The position numbers and the translations under genes were made by a program. The notes beneath the pieces were generated by a model. That model saw only the letters and a list, made by a program, of their open reading frames with translations, made no database searches and had not been told where the DNA came from. A stretch of DNA of 64,000 nucleotides from Streptomyces armeniacus (GTDB taxonomy: Bacteria > Actinomycetota > Actinomycetes > Streptomycetales > Streptomycetaceae). The DNA is taken from the NCBI RefSeq assembly GCF_003355155.1, contig NZ_CP031320.1:4579367-4643366 (forward strand). Direction: 5' to 3'. Positions 43,631 through 50,264 of the stretch are shown one piece after another (within the stretch, counting starts at the first letter, position 1; every line of letters begins with the position of its first letter).

Positions 43631-44383
43631 ATGCTCAAGAGTGATCGCTTGAACCGGATCATCGACCACGTCGCCGCCGAAGGCAGCGTGGACGTCCAGG
43701 GGCTGGTCACCCTGCTGGGCGTGTCCGGTGCGACCGTACGCCGCGACCTGCAGGAGCTGCACGAGCGCGGCATGCTCCAGCGCACCCACGGCGGAGCGGT
43801 CACGGCCGCGTTCGAGCAGCCCGTGCGGCACCGCGCGGGGCGGCAGCGGGCGGAGAAGCAGCGCATCGCCGCCGCCGCGGCTCAACTCGTGCCCGAGGGC
43901 GCCGTGGTGGGACTGACCGGCGGCACGACGGTCACCGAGGTCGCGCGGGCGCTGGCCGGGCGCGGCGGCATCACCGTGGTCACGAACGCCGTGAACATCG
44001 CCGCCGATCTGGTCGTACGCCCCGACATCCAGCTCGTCGTCATCGGCGGCAACGCGCGCTCGCAGAGCTACGAGCTGGTCGGCCCGGTCGCGGAACGGGT
44101 GCTGGACGAGTACCACATCGACATCAGCTTCATCGGCGTGGACGGGCTGACCGTACGGCGCGGCTGCAGCACCCACGACGAGATGGAGGCGCACACGGAC
44201 CGCGCGTTCCTGCGCAACAGCACGCGTGCGGTGGTCGTCGCCGACCACACCAAGATCGGCAAGATCACCTTCGCCCGGATCTGCCCGCTGACCGACATCA
44301 GCACGGTGGTCACCGACGGCGCGGCGGACGAGGCGGAGACGGCGGCGATCCGCGCGCTGGGCGTGCAGGTGCTCACGGCCTGA
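43631..44383 (+). CDS. DeoR-family repressor (AgaR/GlpR-like)
   Basis: 250 residues from ATG 43631. The N-terminal HTH includes VDVQGLVTLLGVSGATVRRD and HERGMLQRTHGGAV, the DeoR signature. The C-terminal sugar-phosphate sensor domain (DeoRC) has GAVVGLTGGTTVTEVARALA, VTNAVNIAADLV and DHTKIGKITFARICPL. DeoR proteins of this class sense phosphorylated sugars, such as tagatose-6-phosphate or galactosamine-6-phosphate for AgaR. It is divergent from the GH114-importer operon and upstream of the minus-strand aldolase-SIS pair, so it likely represses both. Confidence 0.9.
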   Translation: MLKSDRLNRIIDHVAAEGSVDVQGLVTLLGVSGATVRRDLQELHERGMLQRTHGGAVTAAFEQPVRHRAGRQRAEKQRIAAAAAQLVPEGAVVGLTGGTTVTEVARALAGRGGITVVTNAVNIAADLVVRPDIQLVVIGGNARSQSYELVGPVAERVLDEYHIDISFIGVDGLTVRRGCSTHDEMEAHTDRAFLRNSTRAVVVADHTKIGKITFARICPLTDISTVVTDGAADEAETAAIRALGVQVLTA

Positions 44384-44388
44384 TCGGG

Positions 44389-44500
44389 CACCGTACGGTG
44401 GCGCCCGGCCACCGTACGGAGCGCCGCGCGCGGCCCACCGTACGGTCGCGTTCCGGCACCGTACGCCCGTATGGTGCCGCCCGCCCGTACGGTCGCGCCC
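44389..44500. repeat. Cluster of CCGTACGG palindromes between deoR and the aldolase gene
   Basis: CCGTACGG or close variants occur about every 15-25 bp from 44391 to 44492 (CACCGTACGGTGG, CACCGTACGGAGC, CACCGTACGGTCG, CACCGTACGCCCG, CCCGTACGGTCG). The rest of the 44384-44578 gap is the 22-bp tandem repeat listed next. No gene here. Confidence 0.7.
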
Positions 44501-44529
44501 CACCCGCCGCGGGTAGGGCGCGACCGCAC

Positions 44530-44595
44530 TGTGCTCAGAGCGTTGCCGCGCTGCGTTCAGAGCGCTGCCGCGCTGTGCTCAGAGCGCTGCCGCGC
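44530..44595. repeat. 22-bp tandem repeat, three copies, overlapping the aldolase stop codon
   Basis: Units TGTGCTCAGAGCG(T/C)TGCCGCGC at 44530-44551, 44552-44573 (with TGCGTTCAG) and 44574-44595. The third copy encodes the last aldolase codons (SAAAL) and its stop codon, so the gene end has been duplicated twice downstream. Each full unit contains GCTC-A-GAGC, a short palindrome related to the TGCTCA half-site at 46399. Length 22 is not a multiple of 3. Confidence 0.8.
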
Positions 44596-45433
44596 TCCCT
44601 GTCGCGCCCAGTACGCCGAGGATCCGGGCCACCTCGTCCGCCATGGCCTCGCGCGCGGGCCCCAGGTAGCGGCGCGGGTCGACCAGTTCGGGCCGCTGCG
44701 CGAGGACGTCCCGTACGGCGCCGGTGAACACCGCGTTGAGGTGCGTGGAGAGGTTCACCTTGCGGATGCCGGCCGTCACGGCGGCCGCGAGCGTGCCGTC
44801 CGGCACCCCGGACGAGCCGTGCAGGACGAGCGGCACCGGCACCGCCTCCCGCAGCCGCGCGACGAGCGCGAGGTCCAGCTCCGCGCGGCGCTCGGTCATC
44901 GCGTGCGACGAACCGACGGCCACCGCCAGCGCGTCCACGCCCGTCTCCTCGACGAAGCGGGCGGCCTCGCCGGGGTCGGTGCGTACGCCGGGCGCGTGCG
45001 CACCGTCCTTGCCGCCCACCTCGCCGAGTTCGGCCTCCACCCAGACGCCCCGCTCGTGGCACCAGGCGGTGATCTCGCGCGTCCGGCCGACGTTCTCGGC
45101 CCACGGCAGCCGCGAGCCGTCGTACATCACCGAGGCGAAGCCGCAGTTCACCGCCTCGTGGATGAGCTCCGTACGGGTCGCGTGGTCCAGGTGCAGCGAG
45201 GCGGGCGTACGGGTGGCCGCGACGGCCGCCGTCGCGGCGGCGGCGAGGGGGCGCAGCGCACCGCGGTACGCCACGGCGTTCTCGCTGACCTGCACCACGA
45301 CCGCCGCATCGGCCTGTTCCGCGCCGGCCAGCACCGCCTCCAGCTGCTCCAGCAGGACGGCGTTGAACGCGCCCACGCCGTGGCCGCGTTCGCCCGCCGC
45401 CCGTACCAGGTCTCCGGTGCCGAGCAGCGTCAC
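44579..45433 (-). CDS. Class II aldolase, GatY/KbaY-like (tagatose- or fructose-bisphosphate)
   Basis: 284 residues from GTG 45433 (GGAGG seven bases upstream; GTGA overlap with the SIS gene). Class II (zinc) aldolase: GHGVGAFNAVLLEQLEAVLA, PASLHLDHATRTELIHEAVN with the Zn-binding His, FASVMYDGSRLPW, then VEAELGEVGGKD, VAVGSSHAM, LVLHGSSGVPD and IRKVNLSTHLN. Length equals that of E. coli GatY/KbaY (284-286 aa). With AgaS-like SIS protein and a PfkB kinase in the locus, tagatose-1,6-bisphosphate is the likely substrate, giving DHAP and glyceraldehyde-3-phosphate. Fructose-bisphosphate cannot be excluded. Confidence 0.85.
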   Translation of the reverse strand: MTLLGTGDLVRAAGERGHGVGAFNAVLLEQLEAVLAGAEQADAAVVVQVSENAVAYRGALRPLAAAATAAVAATRTPASLHLDHATRTELIHEAVNCGFASVMYDGSRLPWAENVGRTREITAWCHERGVWVEAELGEVGGKDGAHAPGVRTDPGEAARFVEETGVDALAVAVGSSHAMTERRAELDLALVARLREAVPVPLVLHGSSGVPDGTLAAAVTAGIRKVNLSTHLNAVFTGAVRDVLAQRPELVDPRRYLGPAREAMADEVARILGVLGATGSAAAL

Positions 45434-46326
45434 GACGCGTCCTCCAGCACCACGGAACGGGTCAGGTGCGGCGGGCTGTCCACGTCGCGCCCGAGCGTGG
45501 CGGCCAGCTCCGCGGCCACCCGCTGGGCCTTGACCAGCTCGGCCAGCGGGTCCAGCCCCGAGGGCCGTACGAGGTGGGCACCCGTGGCCGCGATCTGCCC
45601 GTCCAGCCCCGCCGGCAGCGCCGCCGCGCCCAGCGGCCAGACGGCGCGGCCGGGGGCGGCGATGCCGATGGGGCCGTGGCGGTACTCCATCGCCGGGTAC
45701 GACTCGGTCCACCAGGCGGCGGCCTCGCGCACCTTCAGCGCGGCCTCCTGCGCCAGCCCGTACGTCCAGCCCGCGCCGAGGAAGGTGATCTGCGGCGCCG
45801 CGAGGACCCGTTCGTCCAGCTCCTCGGTCACCGCCGTGTCCGCGTCGCGCAGCGCCGCGGACAGGTCCTCGCCCAGGTGGGCGCGGAGCAGGATCATCTG
45901 GGAGGTGGGGAAGCGGGTCTGTACGACGGACCGCTCGTCGGCGAAGTCCAGTACGACGCTGTCGTCGGCCAGGGCTCCGGCAGGCCCGTCCGGCACCGCT
46001 GTCAGGGCGGTGCTGCGGATACGGCCGCGCACCCGCTCCAGGGCGTGCAGCACCTCGGTGGTCGTGCCGGAACGGGTCAGCGCGAGCACCCGGTCGTACT
46101 CGCGGTCCAGCGGCGCCTCGGACGCGGCGAACGCGTCGGTGCGGCCGTGGCCCGCGGCCTCGCGCAGGGCCGCGTACGACTGCGCCATGAACCAGGACGT
46201 GCCGCAGCCGATCACCGCCACCCGCTCGCCGGGCTGCGGCAGCGCCGCCGCGTGGCGCGGCAGCAGGTCCACCGCCTGCCGCCAGCAGGCGGGCTGGGAT
46301 GCGATCTCGTCCGCGGTGTGCGACAT
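45430..46326 (-). CDS. SIS-domain sugar isomerase/deaminase (AgaS/GlmS-isomerase-like)
   Basis: 298 residues from ATG 46326, with AGGAG five bases before it. Two SIS domains: VAVIGCGTSWFMAQSYAALR (phosphosugar-binding loop), VLALTRSGTTTEVLHALERV (the SRSGTT-type motif), then ITFLGAGWTYGLAQEAALKV and the SYPAMEYRHGPIG segment typical of GlmS and AgaS. There is no N-terminal amidotransferase domain, so it is a stand-alone isomerase/deaminase such as galactosamine-6-phosphate deaminase. Product would be tagatose-6-phosphate. Coupled to the aldolase gene by a GTGA overlap. Confidence 0.85.
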   Translation of the reverse strand: MSHTADEIASQPACWRQAVDLLPRHAAALPQPGERVAVIGCGTSWFMAQSYAALREAAGHGRTDAFAASEAPLDREYDRVLALTRSGTTTEVLHALERVRGRIRSTALTAVPDGPAGALADDSVVLDFADERSVVQTRFPTSQMILLRAHLGEDLSAALRDADTAVTEELDERVLAAPQITFLGAGWTYGLAQEAALKVREAAAWWTESYPAMEYRHGPIGIAAPGRAVWPLGAAALPAGLDGQIAATGAHLVRPSGLDPLAELVKAQRVAAELAATLGRDVDSPPHLTRSVVLEDAS

Positions 46327-46398
46327 GGCCTCTCCTACGACGCGGGGCCGCCCGGCCCCTGGAATCCGACGGTGCTGCGCAGAACTGCGCACTCACCC

Positions 46399-46414
46399 TG
46401 CTCAAAGCTGAGCA
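46399..46414. promoter_or_regulatory. Candidate DeoR operator upstream of the SIS gene
   Basis: TGCTCA-AAGC-TGAGCA, a perfect 6-bp inverted repeat with a 4-bp spacer, 73 bp upstream of the SIS start in a locally AT-richer promoter region. The half-site TGAGCA/TGCTCA recurs at 43487, at the deoR start codon (43632) and in the 22-bp repeats at 44530-44595. Confidence 0.5.
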
Positions 46415-46467
46415 TATTCCGCTGTTCTATCAGAAGCGCGCAGACGGCGCGAGGGCGCGTGAGGGGA

Positions 46468-46487
46468 GCGCGGGCGCGTGCCCGCGC
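46468..46487 (-). terminator. Hairpin downstream of the pucR-like gene
   Basis: GCGCGGGC (46468-46475) and GCCCGCGC (46480-46487) form an 8-bp perfect stem with a 4-nt loop, 48 nt past the end of the minus-strand PucR gene. No U-run. Confidence 0.5.
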
Positions 46488-46535
46488 ACGCATGCGGCAG
46501 CGGGGGACACCGGGAGGCGCGAGGAAGGGAACCGT

Positions 46536-48404
46536 TCAGCTGATCCGCAGGGCCAGGAAGAAGTCGAGCTTGTCCTCGAGCCGGGACAGGTCACGGCCCG
46601 TCAGCTGTTCGATCCGGCCCATGCGGTACCGCAGGGTGTTGACGTGCAGATGCAGCCGTGCGGCGCACCGCGTCCACGAGCCGTCGGCGGCGAGGAACGC
46701 CTCCAGCGTCGGGATCAGCTCCGCGCGGTGCCGCCGGTCGTAGTCCCGCAGCGGGTCCAGCAGCCGGGCGGTGAAGGCACGCCGTACGTCGTCCGGTACG
46801 AACGGCAGCAGCAGCACGTGCGACGCCAGCTCCTCGTGCCCGGCCGCACACACGGTGCCGCGCCGCGCCGCCGCCACGCGCCGCGCGTGCCGCGCCTCCT
46901 CCAGGGCGCCGCGCAGTCCCTCCGCCGAGTGCACCGTCGCGCTCACGCCGAGGGTGAGCCTGCCGTCGCCGGAGAGGCCGCGTTCCATCGGCTCGCGCAC
47001 GCTCTCCAGCAGCGCGCCCGCCGAGATCCCGCCGCCGCCGGACTCGCCGCCCGCACCCGTGTCCGAGCCGCCCCCGGCCTCCGCGTCTGCGTCCGCCTCC
47101 GTGTCCGCGCCCGTGGCCGTGGCCGGCAGCGGCACCAGCGCGACGGCCTCGCCGCCCGTGTGGGCCACCGCGACCCGGTCGGCTGCCGCGGCCCCGCCGG
47201 CCTCCGCCGTACCGGGCCCGACCAGCAGCTCCTCCAGCAGCGCCTGGGCCACCGGGCCGCCGTCGATCGGCTCGCCCTTCTCGCCCTCCTGCCCCCACTC
47301 CACGCGCGCCACCACGACCTGCCAGTGCGGCGCCGTGCCCAGCCCCGGCAGGAGTACGGGCGCCGCTACCCGCAGCCGCGCGGCGGTCTCCGCGGGCGGC
47401 GCGCCCGACTGCACCAGCTCCAGCACCTCCTGGGCGAGCCGCCTGCGCACCGTACGGGAGGCGTCCCGCCGGTCGCGTTCGACGGCGATCAGCTGGGTCA
47501 CGCCGTCCAGCAGGTCGAGCCGTTCGGCGGGCCAGTCGCCCGCGTCCGCCTCCACGGCCAGCAGCCAGTCGGAGAGCACCGTCTGACGCAGGTCTCCCTC
47601 GCCGGTACGGACGGGGAAGAGGGTGTACGCGACGCCGTCCACGGTGGCGCGGTACGGGCCGGGCCGTCCGGTGCGTACGGCCGCCAGGTGCTCACCCGCG
47701 AGGCGCGCCCGTACGGTGGCGGGCAGCTCCCGTACGGTGTCGCCCCGTGCCGCGCCCGTACCCGCCGCGGCGGACCTCCCACCCGCGGCGGACCCCGCGC
47801 CCGTACCCGCGGCGGACCCCGCGCCCGTACCCGCGGCGGACCCCGCGCCCGTACCGGCGCCCGAAACCGTGCCCGCGCCCGCCACCGGCCGCCCCGTCGG
47901 GGACAGCACCCACGCCCGCAGGTCCAGGTCCGAGTCGAGCAGGTCCAGCACCACGTCCGCGCCGCCGCCCGCCGGTCCGGAGGACATCAGGCGGCGGTGC
48001 CGGTCCACGACCGCCGCGAGGTCGCCCGCCCGCTCCGTCGACACCTGCCGCACCACGTGCTCGGTGATCGTCGCGAACGCGACGTCCTCGTCCACCGCGA
48101 ACAGCGGCAGCCGGTGCCGGTTGCACGCGACGACCATGTCCTCCGGTACGGCCCCCAGCTCCGCCTCGCCCGCCGCCAGCCCCGCCACCCCGGCCGCGGC
48201 CAGGATGCGTACGAACGGCTCCGAGTCCTCGGGCGTACGGCGCCACGCCAGGCCCGTGAGCACCAGTTCGCCGCCGGAGAGGTAGCGGCTGGGGTCGCGC
48301 AGGTCAGTGGTCATCACGCCGCGGACCGTACGGTCCAGCTCCGCCTCGCCGCCGAGCAGCCGCAGCCCGAGTGAGCTGGTCTCCAGGAGTGCGCGGAGCC
48401 GCAT
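46536..48404 (-). CDS. PucR-family transcriptional regulator of purine catabolism
   Basis: 622 residues. The ATG at 48404 (MRLRALLETSSLGLRLLGGE) fits the family N-terminus; upstream codons are unconserved. PucR N-terminal domain (about 1-125), GGDEF-like middle region, and the C-terminal PucR HTH (LEAFLAADGSWTRCAARLHL, then HVNTLRYRMGRIEQLTGRDL). PucR activates purine degradation genes in Bacillus; here it is divergent from the xanthine dehydrogenase operon, the obvious target. The middle is expanded by a (GTGAGSAA)x3 repeat (24-bp DNA units) and by an Ala/Asp/Gly-rich insert near residue 490, neither expected in the family. Confidence 0.88.
   Translation of the reverse strand: MRLRALLETSSLGLRLLGGEAELDRTVRGVMTTDLRDPSRYLSGGELVLTGLAWRRTPEDSEPFVRILAAAGVAGLAAGEAELGAVPEDMVVACNRHRLPLFAVDEDVAFATITEHVVRQVSTERAGDLAAVVDRHRRLMSSGPAGGGADVVLDLLDSDLDLRAWVLSPTGRPVAGAGTVSGAGTGAGSAAGTGAGSAAGTGAGSAAGGRSAAAGTGAARGDTVRELPATVRARLAGEHLAAVRTGRPGPYRATVDGVAYTLFPVRTGEGDLRQTVLSDWLLAVEADAGDWPAERLDLLDGVTQLIAVERDRRDASRTVRRRLAQEVLELVQSGAPPAETAARLRVAAPVLLPGLGTAPHWQVVVARVEWGQEGEKGEPIDGGPVAQALLEELLVGPGTAEAGGAAAADRVAVAHTGGEAVALVPLPATATGADTEADADAEAGGGSDTGAGGESGGGGISAGALLESVREPMERGLSGDGRLTLGVSATVHSAEGLRGALEEARHARRVAAARRGTVCAAGHEELASHVLLLPFVPDDVRRAFTARLLDPLRDYDRRHRAELIPTLEAFLAADGSWTRCAARLHLHVNTLRYRMGRIEQLTGRDLSRLEDKLDFFLALRIS
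47781..47852. repeat. 24-bp tandem repeat, three perfect copies, inside the pucR-like gene
   Basis: ACCCGCGGCGGACCCCGCGC plus CCGT, repeated at 47781, 47805 and 47829 without mismatch, with partial copies on both sides. It is in frame and encodes GTGAGSAA three times between the N-terminal and middle domains of the regulator. Perfect identity implies recent slippage. Confidence 0.9.
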
Positions 48405-48708
48405 GTCGTCGCCCGCCGTTCCGTTGCATGATGGCCGTGTGTGCTGAGGCGTGTGCCGGGACGTGTGTGCTGAGTGCGCTCGTACGTGAGTGCCGGGTCG
48501 CGGCTTTCGTTGGAATCTACAAGACCGGGCACCCGGGCAGCCAATTGGTTCATGTTTTCGGTGACTGCACCGCGCCGCGCGCACCTCGGTCTACTTGGGC
48601 CACACCCGTGAACGGCACATGAACGGCTCCGGTGCCCCCACGCTCCCGGAGCCAGGCTCCCGGCCCCCCGGCCGTACGGCCTCAGAGCGACCCGAGAAGA
48701 GACACCAC
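48405..48708. other. Divergent promoter region between pucR-like gene and xdh operon
   Basis: 304 bp without a gene. The part at 48500-48570 (TTTCGTTGGAATCTACAAGA region) is AT-richer than its surroundings and probably holds the promoters and PucR site. I could not define a palindrome or sigma consensus. Confidence 0.5.
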
Positions 48709-49626
48709 ATGGAGTTCCTGCGTCCCGCCAGCTGGGAGGAAGCGCTCGCCGCCAAGGCCGAGCACCCCTCGGCTGTCCCCATCGCGGGCGGCACCGACGT
48801 GATGGTCGAGCTCAACTTCGACCACCGCCGGCCCGAGTACCTGCTCGACCTCAACCGCATCGGCGAGCTGTACGACTGGGAGGTGGGCGAGGAGCAGGTG
48901 CGGCTCGGCGCCTCCGTCTCCTACACCAGGATCATCGACAACCTCCGCACCGAGCTGCCCGGCCTGGCCCTCGCGGGCCACACCGTCGGCTCGCCGCAGA
49001 TCCGCAACCGCGGCAGCGTCGGCGGCAACCTGGGCGCCGCGTCGCCCGCCGGCGACTCGCACCCGGCACTGCTCGCGGCCGGCGCCGAGGTGGAGGCCGA
49101 ATCCGTACGCGGCACCCGGCTGATCCCGGTGGAGGAGTTCTTCACCGGCGTGAAGCGGCACGCGCTCGCCGAGGACGAGCTGATCCGCGCCGTGCGCATC
49201 GCCAGGGCGGACGGGCCGCAGCAGTTCTCCAAGGTCGGCACGCGCAACGCGATGGTCATCGCCGTCTGCGCCTTCGGTATCGCCCTGCACCCGCGCAGCC
49301 GCACGGTCCGTACGGGCATCGGCTCCGCCGCACCCACCCCCGTACGGGCCCGCGCGGCCGAGGACTTCCTGAACGCCGCGCTCGAGGAAGGCGGCTTCTG
49401 GGACAGCGGCCGCACCCTCACCCCCTCCGTGGCCCGGCAGTTCGCCGAGCTCGCCGCGGGGGCCTGCAACCCGATCGACGACGTGCGCGGCAGCGCGAAG
49501 TACCGCCGCCACGCGGTGTCCGTGATGGCCCGCCGCACCCTCGGCTGGACCTGGGAGAGCTACCGCGGTGCCCGCGGCACCGGAGCAGCCGGCGGCGCCG
49601 GAGAAGGAGGTGCGCAGTGCGCGTGA
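48709..49626 (+). CDS. Xanthine dehydrogenase, FAD-binding subunit
   Basis: 305 residues from ATG 48709 (MEFLRPASWEEALAAKAEHP). CoxM/XdhB-type FAD subunit: PIAGGTDVMVELNFD binds the FAD pyrophosphate, and RNRGSVGGNLGAASPAGDSH is the second FAD loop; the C-terminal CO-dehydrogenase flavoprotein domain follows. It passes electrons from the [2Fe-2S] subunit to NAD+. Overlaps the next gene by 10 bp. A longer in-frame start exists at 48595 but has no family similarity. Confidence 0.92.
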   Translation: MEFLRPASWEEALAAKAEHPSAVPIAGGTDVMVELNFDHRRPEYLLDLNRIGELYDWEVGEEQVRLGASVSYTRIIDNLRTELPGLALAGHTVGSPQIRNRGSVGGNLGAASPAGDSHPALLAAGAEVEAESVRGTRLIPVEEFFTGVKRHALAEDELIRAVRIARADGPQQFSKVGTRNAMVIAVCAFGIALHPRSRTVRTGIGSAAPTPVRARAAEDFLNAALEEGGFWDSGRTLTPSVARQFAELAAGACNPIDDVRGSAKYRRHAVSVMARRTLGWTWESYRGARGTGAAGGAGEGGAQCA

Positions 49627-50264
49627 CATTCCGCGTCAACGGACGCCCGTACGAGGCCGACGACGTGTGGGAGGGCGAGTCCCTGCTGTACGTGCTGCGC
49701 GAGCGGATGGGCCTGCCCGGCTCCAAGAACGCCTGCGAGCAGGGCGAGTGCGGCTCATGTACGGTCCGCCTCGACGGCGACCCCGTCTGCGCCTGCCTCG
49801 TCGCGGCGGGCCAGGCCGAGGGCCGCGAGATCGTCACCGTGGAAGGCCTGGCCGACTTCGCCCGCGAGCGCGACGCGAAGGCCTGCGGCACGGGCGCGTG
49901 CGGTGAGGCCCCGGCCGGCGGCACCTCCGACGGGAACGGCGGCACGTCCGGCGGCACCTCCGTGGACGCCGCCCAGCGCTGGGAGGCGCGGCCCACCGCG
50001 CCCGACGCCGAACTGGCCCCGGTGCAGCAGGCGTTCATCGACGCCGGCGCCGTCCAGTGCGGCTTCTGCACCCCCGGCCTGCTGGTCGCCGCCGACGAGC
50101 TGATCGAACGCAACCCGCAGCCGTCGGACGCCGACATCCGCGAGGCCCTCTCCGGCAACCTCTGCCGCTGCACCGGCTACGAGAAGATCCTCGACGCCGT
50201 CCGCCTCGCCGCGGCACGCGGCGGCGTGGCCGAACCCGCCGGGACCACAGGAACGGGGGCGTGA
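49617..50264 (+). CDS. Xanthine dehydrogenase, [2Fe-2S] subunit
   Basis: 215 residues. Plant-type ferredoxin cluster: NACEQGECGSCTVRLDGDPV with CAC, and the second, helical [2Fe-2S] domain: AVQCGFCTPG and GNLCRCTGYEKI. Between them is an unusual Gly/Thr/Ser-rich insert (about residues 92-115, GTSDGNGGTSGGTS), making it longer than the usual 160-180 residues. GTG start at 49617 inside the FAD subunit gene; GTGA overlap with the molybdenum subunit gene, so all three subunits are made in step. Confidence 0.92.
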   Translation: MRVTFRVNGRPYEADDVWEGESLLYVLRERMGLPGSKNACEQGECGSCTVRLDGDPVCACLVAAGQAEGREIVTVEGLADFARERDAKACGTGACGEAPAGGTSDGNGGTSGGTSVDAAQRWEARPTAPDAELAPVQQAFIDAGAVQCGFCTPGLLVAADELIERNPQPSDADIREALSGNLCRCTGYEKILDAVRLAAARGGVAEPAGTTGTGA

